In this document: one piece after another, positions 63,321 through 64,000 of the stretch
How the letters are laid out: each line of letters begins with the position of its first letter
How positions within the stretch are numbered: position 1 is the stretch's first letter
Source: Rubrivivax sp.
Lineage (GTDB): Bacteria > Pseudomonadota > Gammaproteobacteria > Burkholderiales > Burkholderiaceae_C
Direction: 5' to 3'
Assembly: GCA_027484825.1 (NCBI GenBank)
Contig: JAIXSE010000036.1
Span: 92,914-156,913 of the forward strand
DNA: 64,000 nt
Translations under genes and position numbers: made by a program
Notes under the pieces: model-generated
What the model was told of the DNA's origin: nothing
The model's input: the letters and a program-made list of their open reading frames with translations, nothing else
Databases searched by the model: none

Positions 63321-64000
63321 ATGAGTCGATTCCAAGTTCGCAAGGTGGCCGTGCTCGGCGCCGGCGTGATGGGCGCGCAGATCGCCGCCCATCTGGTCAA
63401 TGTGAAAGTGCCGGTCGTGCTGTTCGACCTGCCGGCCAAGGAAGGCCCCAAGAACGGGATCGTGACCAAGGCGGTCGAGGGGCTGAAGAAGCTCAAGCCG
63501 GCGCCGCTGGGCGTGACGGAGAACGCCGCGCTGATCCAGCAGGCCAACTATGAGGAGCATCTGGAGCTGCTCAAGGACTGCGACCTGATCATCGAGGCGA
63601 TTGCCGAGCGCATGGACTGGAAGCTGGATCTCTACACGAAGATCGCGCCGTTCGTCGCGCCGCATGCCATCGTGGCGTCCAACACCTCGGGCCTGTCGAT
63701 CACCAAGCTGAGCGAAGTGCTGCCGGAAGCGATCAAGCCGCGTTTTTGCGGCATTCACTTCTTCAACCCGCCGCGCTACATGTACCTGGTGGAGCTGATC
63801 AACACGCCGACGACCCGTCCGGAAGTGATCGACCAGCTGGAAAGCTTCGTCACCACCGCCGTCGGCAAGGGCGTGGTGCGCGCCAATGACACGCCCAACT
63901 TCGTGGCCAACCGCGTCGGCATCGCCGGCATGATGGCCACGATGATCGAGGCCGAGAAGTTCGGCCTGAGCGTCGATGTGGTGGACGACCTGACCGGCAA
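63321..64000 (+). CDS. 3-hydroxyacyl-CoA dehydrogenase (FadB-like), partial
   Basis: The first 226 residues are in the window. VAVLGAGVMGAQIAAHLVN is the Rossmann NAD motif, AIAERMDWKLDLYTKI and VASNTSGLSITKLSEVLPE are the conserved dehydrogenase blocks, and GIHFFNPPRYMYLVELI holds the catalytic His. GGAGAAACC precedes the ATG. In related species the gene continues into an enoyl-CoA hydratase domain; that part is beyond the edge. It works with the acyl-CoA dehydrogenase in beta-oxidation. Confidence 0.93.
   Translation, partial: MSRFQVRKVAVLGAGVMGAQIAAHLVNVKVPVVLFDLPAKEGPKNGIVTKAVEGLKKLKPAPLGVTENAALIQQANYEEHLELLKDCDLIIEAIAERMDWKLDLYTKIAPFVAPHAIVASNTSGLSITKLSEVLPEAIKPRFCGIHFFNPPRYMYLVELINTPTTRPEVIDQLESFVTTAVGKGVVRANDTPNFVANRVGIAGMMATMIEAEKFGLSVDVVDDLTG

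Overview
The window is high-GC proteobacterial chromosome. Its gene content suggests a Burkholderiales betaproteobacterium of the Roseateles/Mitsuaria/Rubrivivax type: a bo3 quinol oxidase operon next to a RegBA-type redox pair, PEP-CTERM sorting, a very large two-partner-secretion CdiA/FHA protein, a Wsp-like chemosensory cluster and acyl-CoA dehydrogenase genes. The genus is an inference; no rRNA or tRNA gene was seen.

Left part (1-16.6 kb). A truncated TPR protein, probably a diguanylate cyclase, runs off the left edge. It is followed by an ECF41-type sigma factor and its carboxymuconolactone-decarboxylase partner, each preceded by the same TGTCACA-N16-CGTC promoter. Next come a small unknown protein, an FMN-reductase-like flavoprotein, and a PEP-CTERM protein plus PHP-domain lipoprotein behind two identical palindromes. 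A zinc-ribbon protein and an AaeXAB/EmrAB-like efflux operon follow: MarR regulator, FUSC permease, DUF1656, HlyD and NodT, with a perfect SlyA-type operator. An MFS transporter ends this part.

Middle part (16.8-24.4 kb). cyoABCD, SURF1 and a RegB/RegA (PrrBA, RoxSR)-type redox two-component system are packed head to tail. The kinase keeps the quinone-binding GGxxNPF motif and the redox cysteine. A SlyB-like lipoprotein is convergent.

Polymorphic-toxin island (24.7-47.5 kb). A clear class-I (GEMM) cyclic-di-GMP riboswitch lies in the leader of a TpsB transporter gene translationally coupled to a 4972-residue CdiA/FHA exoprotein. The exoprotein has an extended signal peptide, a TPS domain, ~357-residue super-repeats, a central conserved segment, a Hint pretoxin domain and a C-terminal domain with a nucleotidyltransferase-like GS...DxD signature. 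An immunity gene overlaps its stop codon and a strong terminator follows. Behind this lies about 5 kb of lower-GC small genes, truncated toxin tails and a degraded IS5-family transposase: an orphan toxin/immunity array.

Right part (47.3-64 kb). An HNH endonuclease gene is followed by an eight-gene chemosensory operon on the minus strand: CheW, CheR-TPR, CheW, CHASE3-MCP, CheA-REC, CheB, five-receiver hybrid kinase and REC-pseudoGGDEF. Most junctions are 4-nt stop/start overlaps. It resembles Wsp, but the terminal GGDEF is degenerate and carries a polyglycine insert. A TetR regulator with its operator, an acyl-CoA dehydrogenase, a DUF2147 protein and the start of a 3-hydroxyacyl-CoA dehydrogenase end the window. 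Cyclic-di-GMP appears as a theme: a probable cyclase at the left edge, a Wsp-like cluster at the right, and a riboswitch-controlled adhesin/toxin between them.
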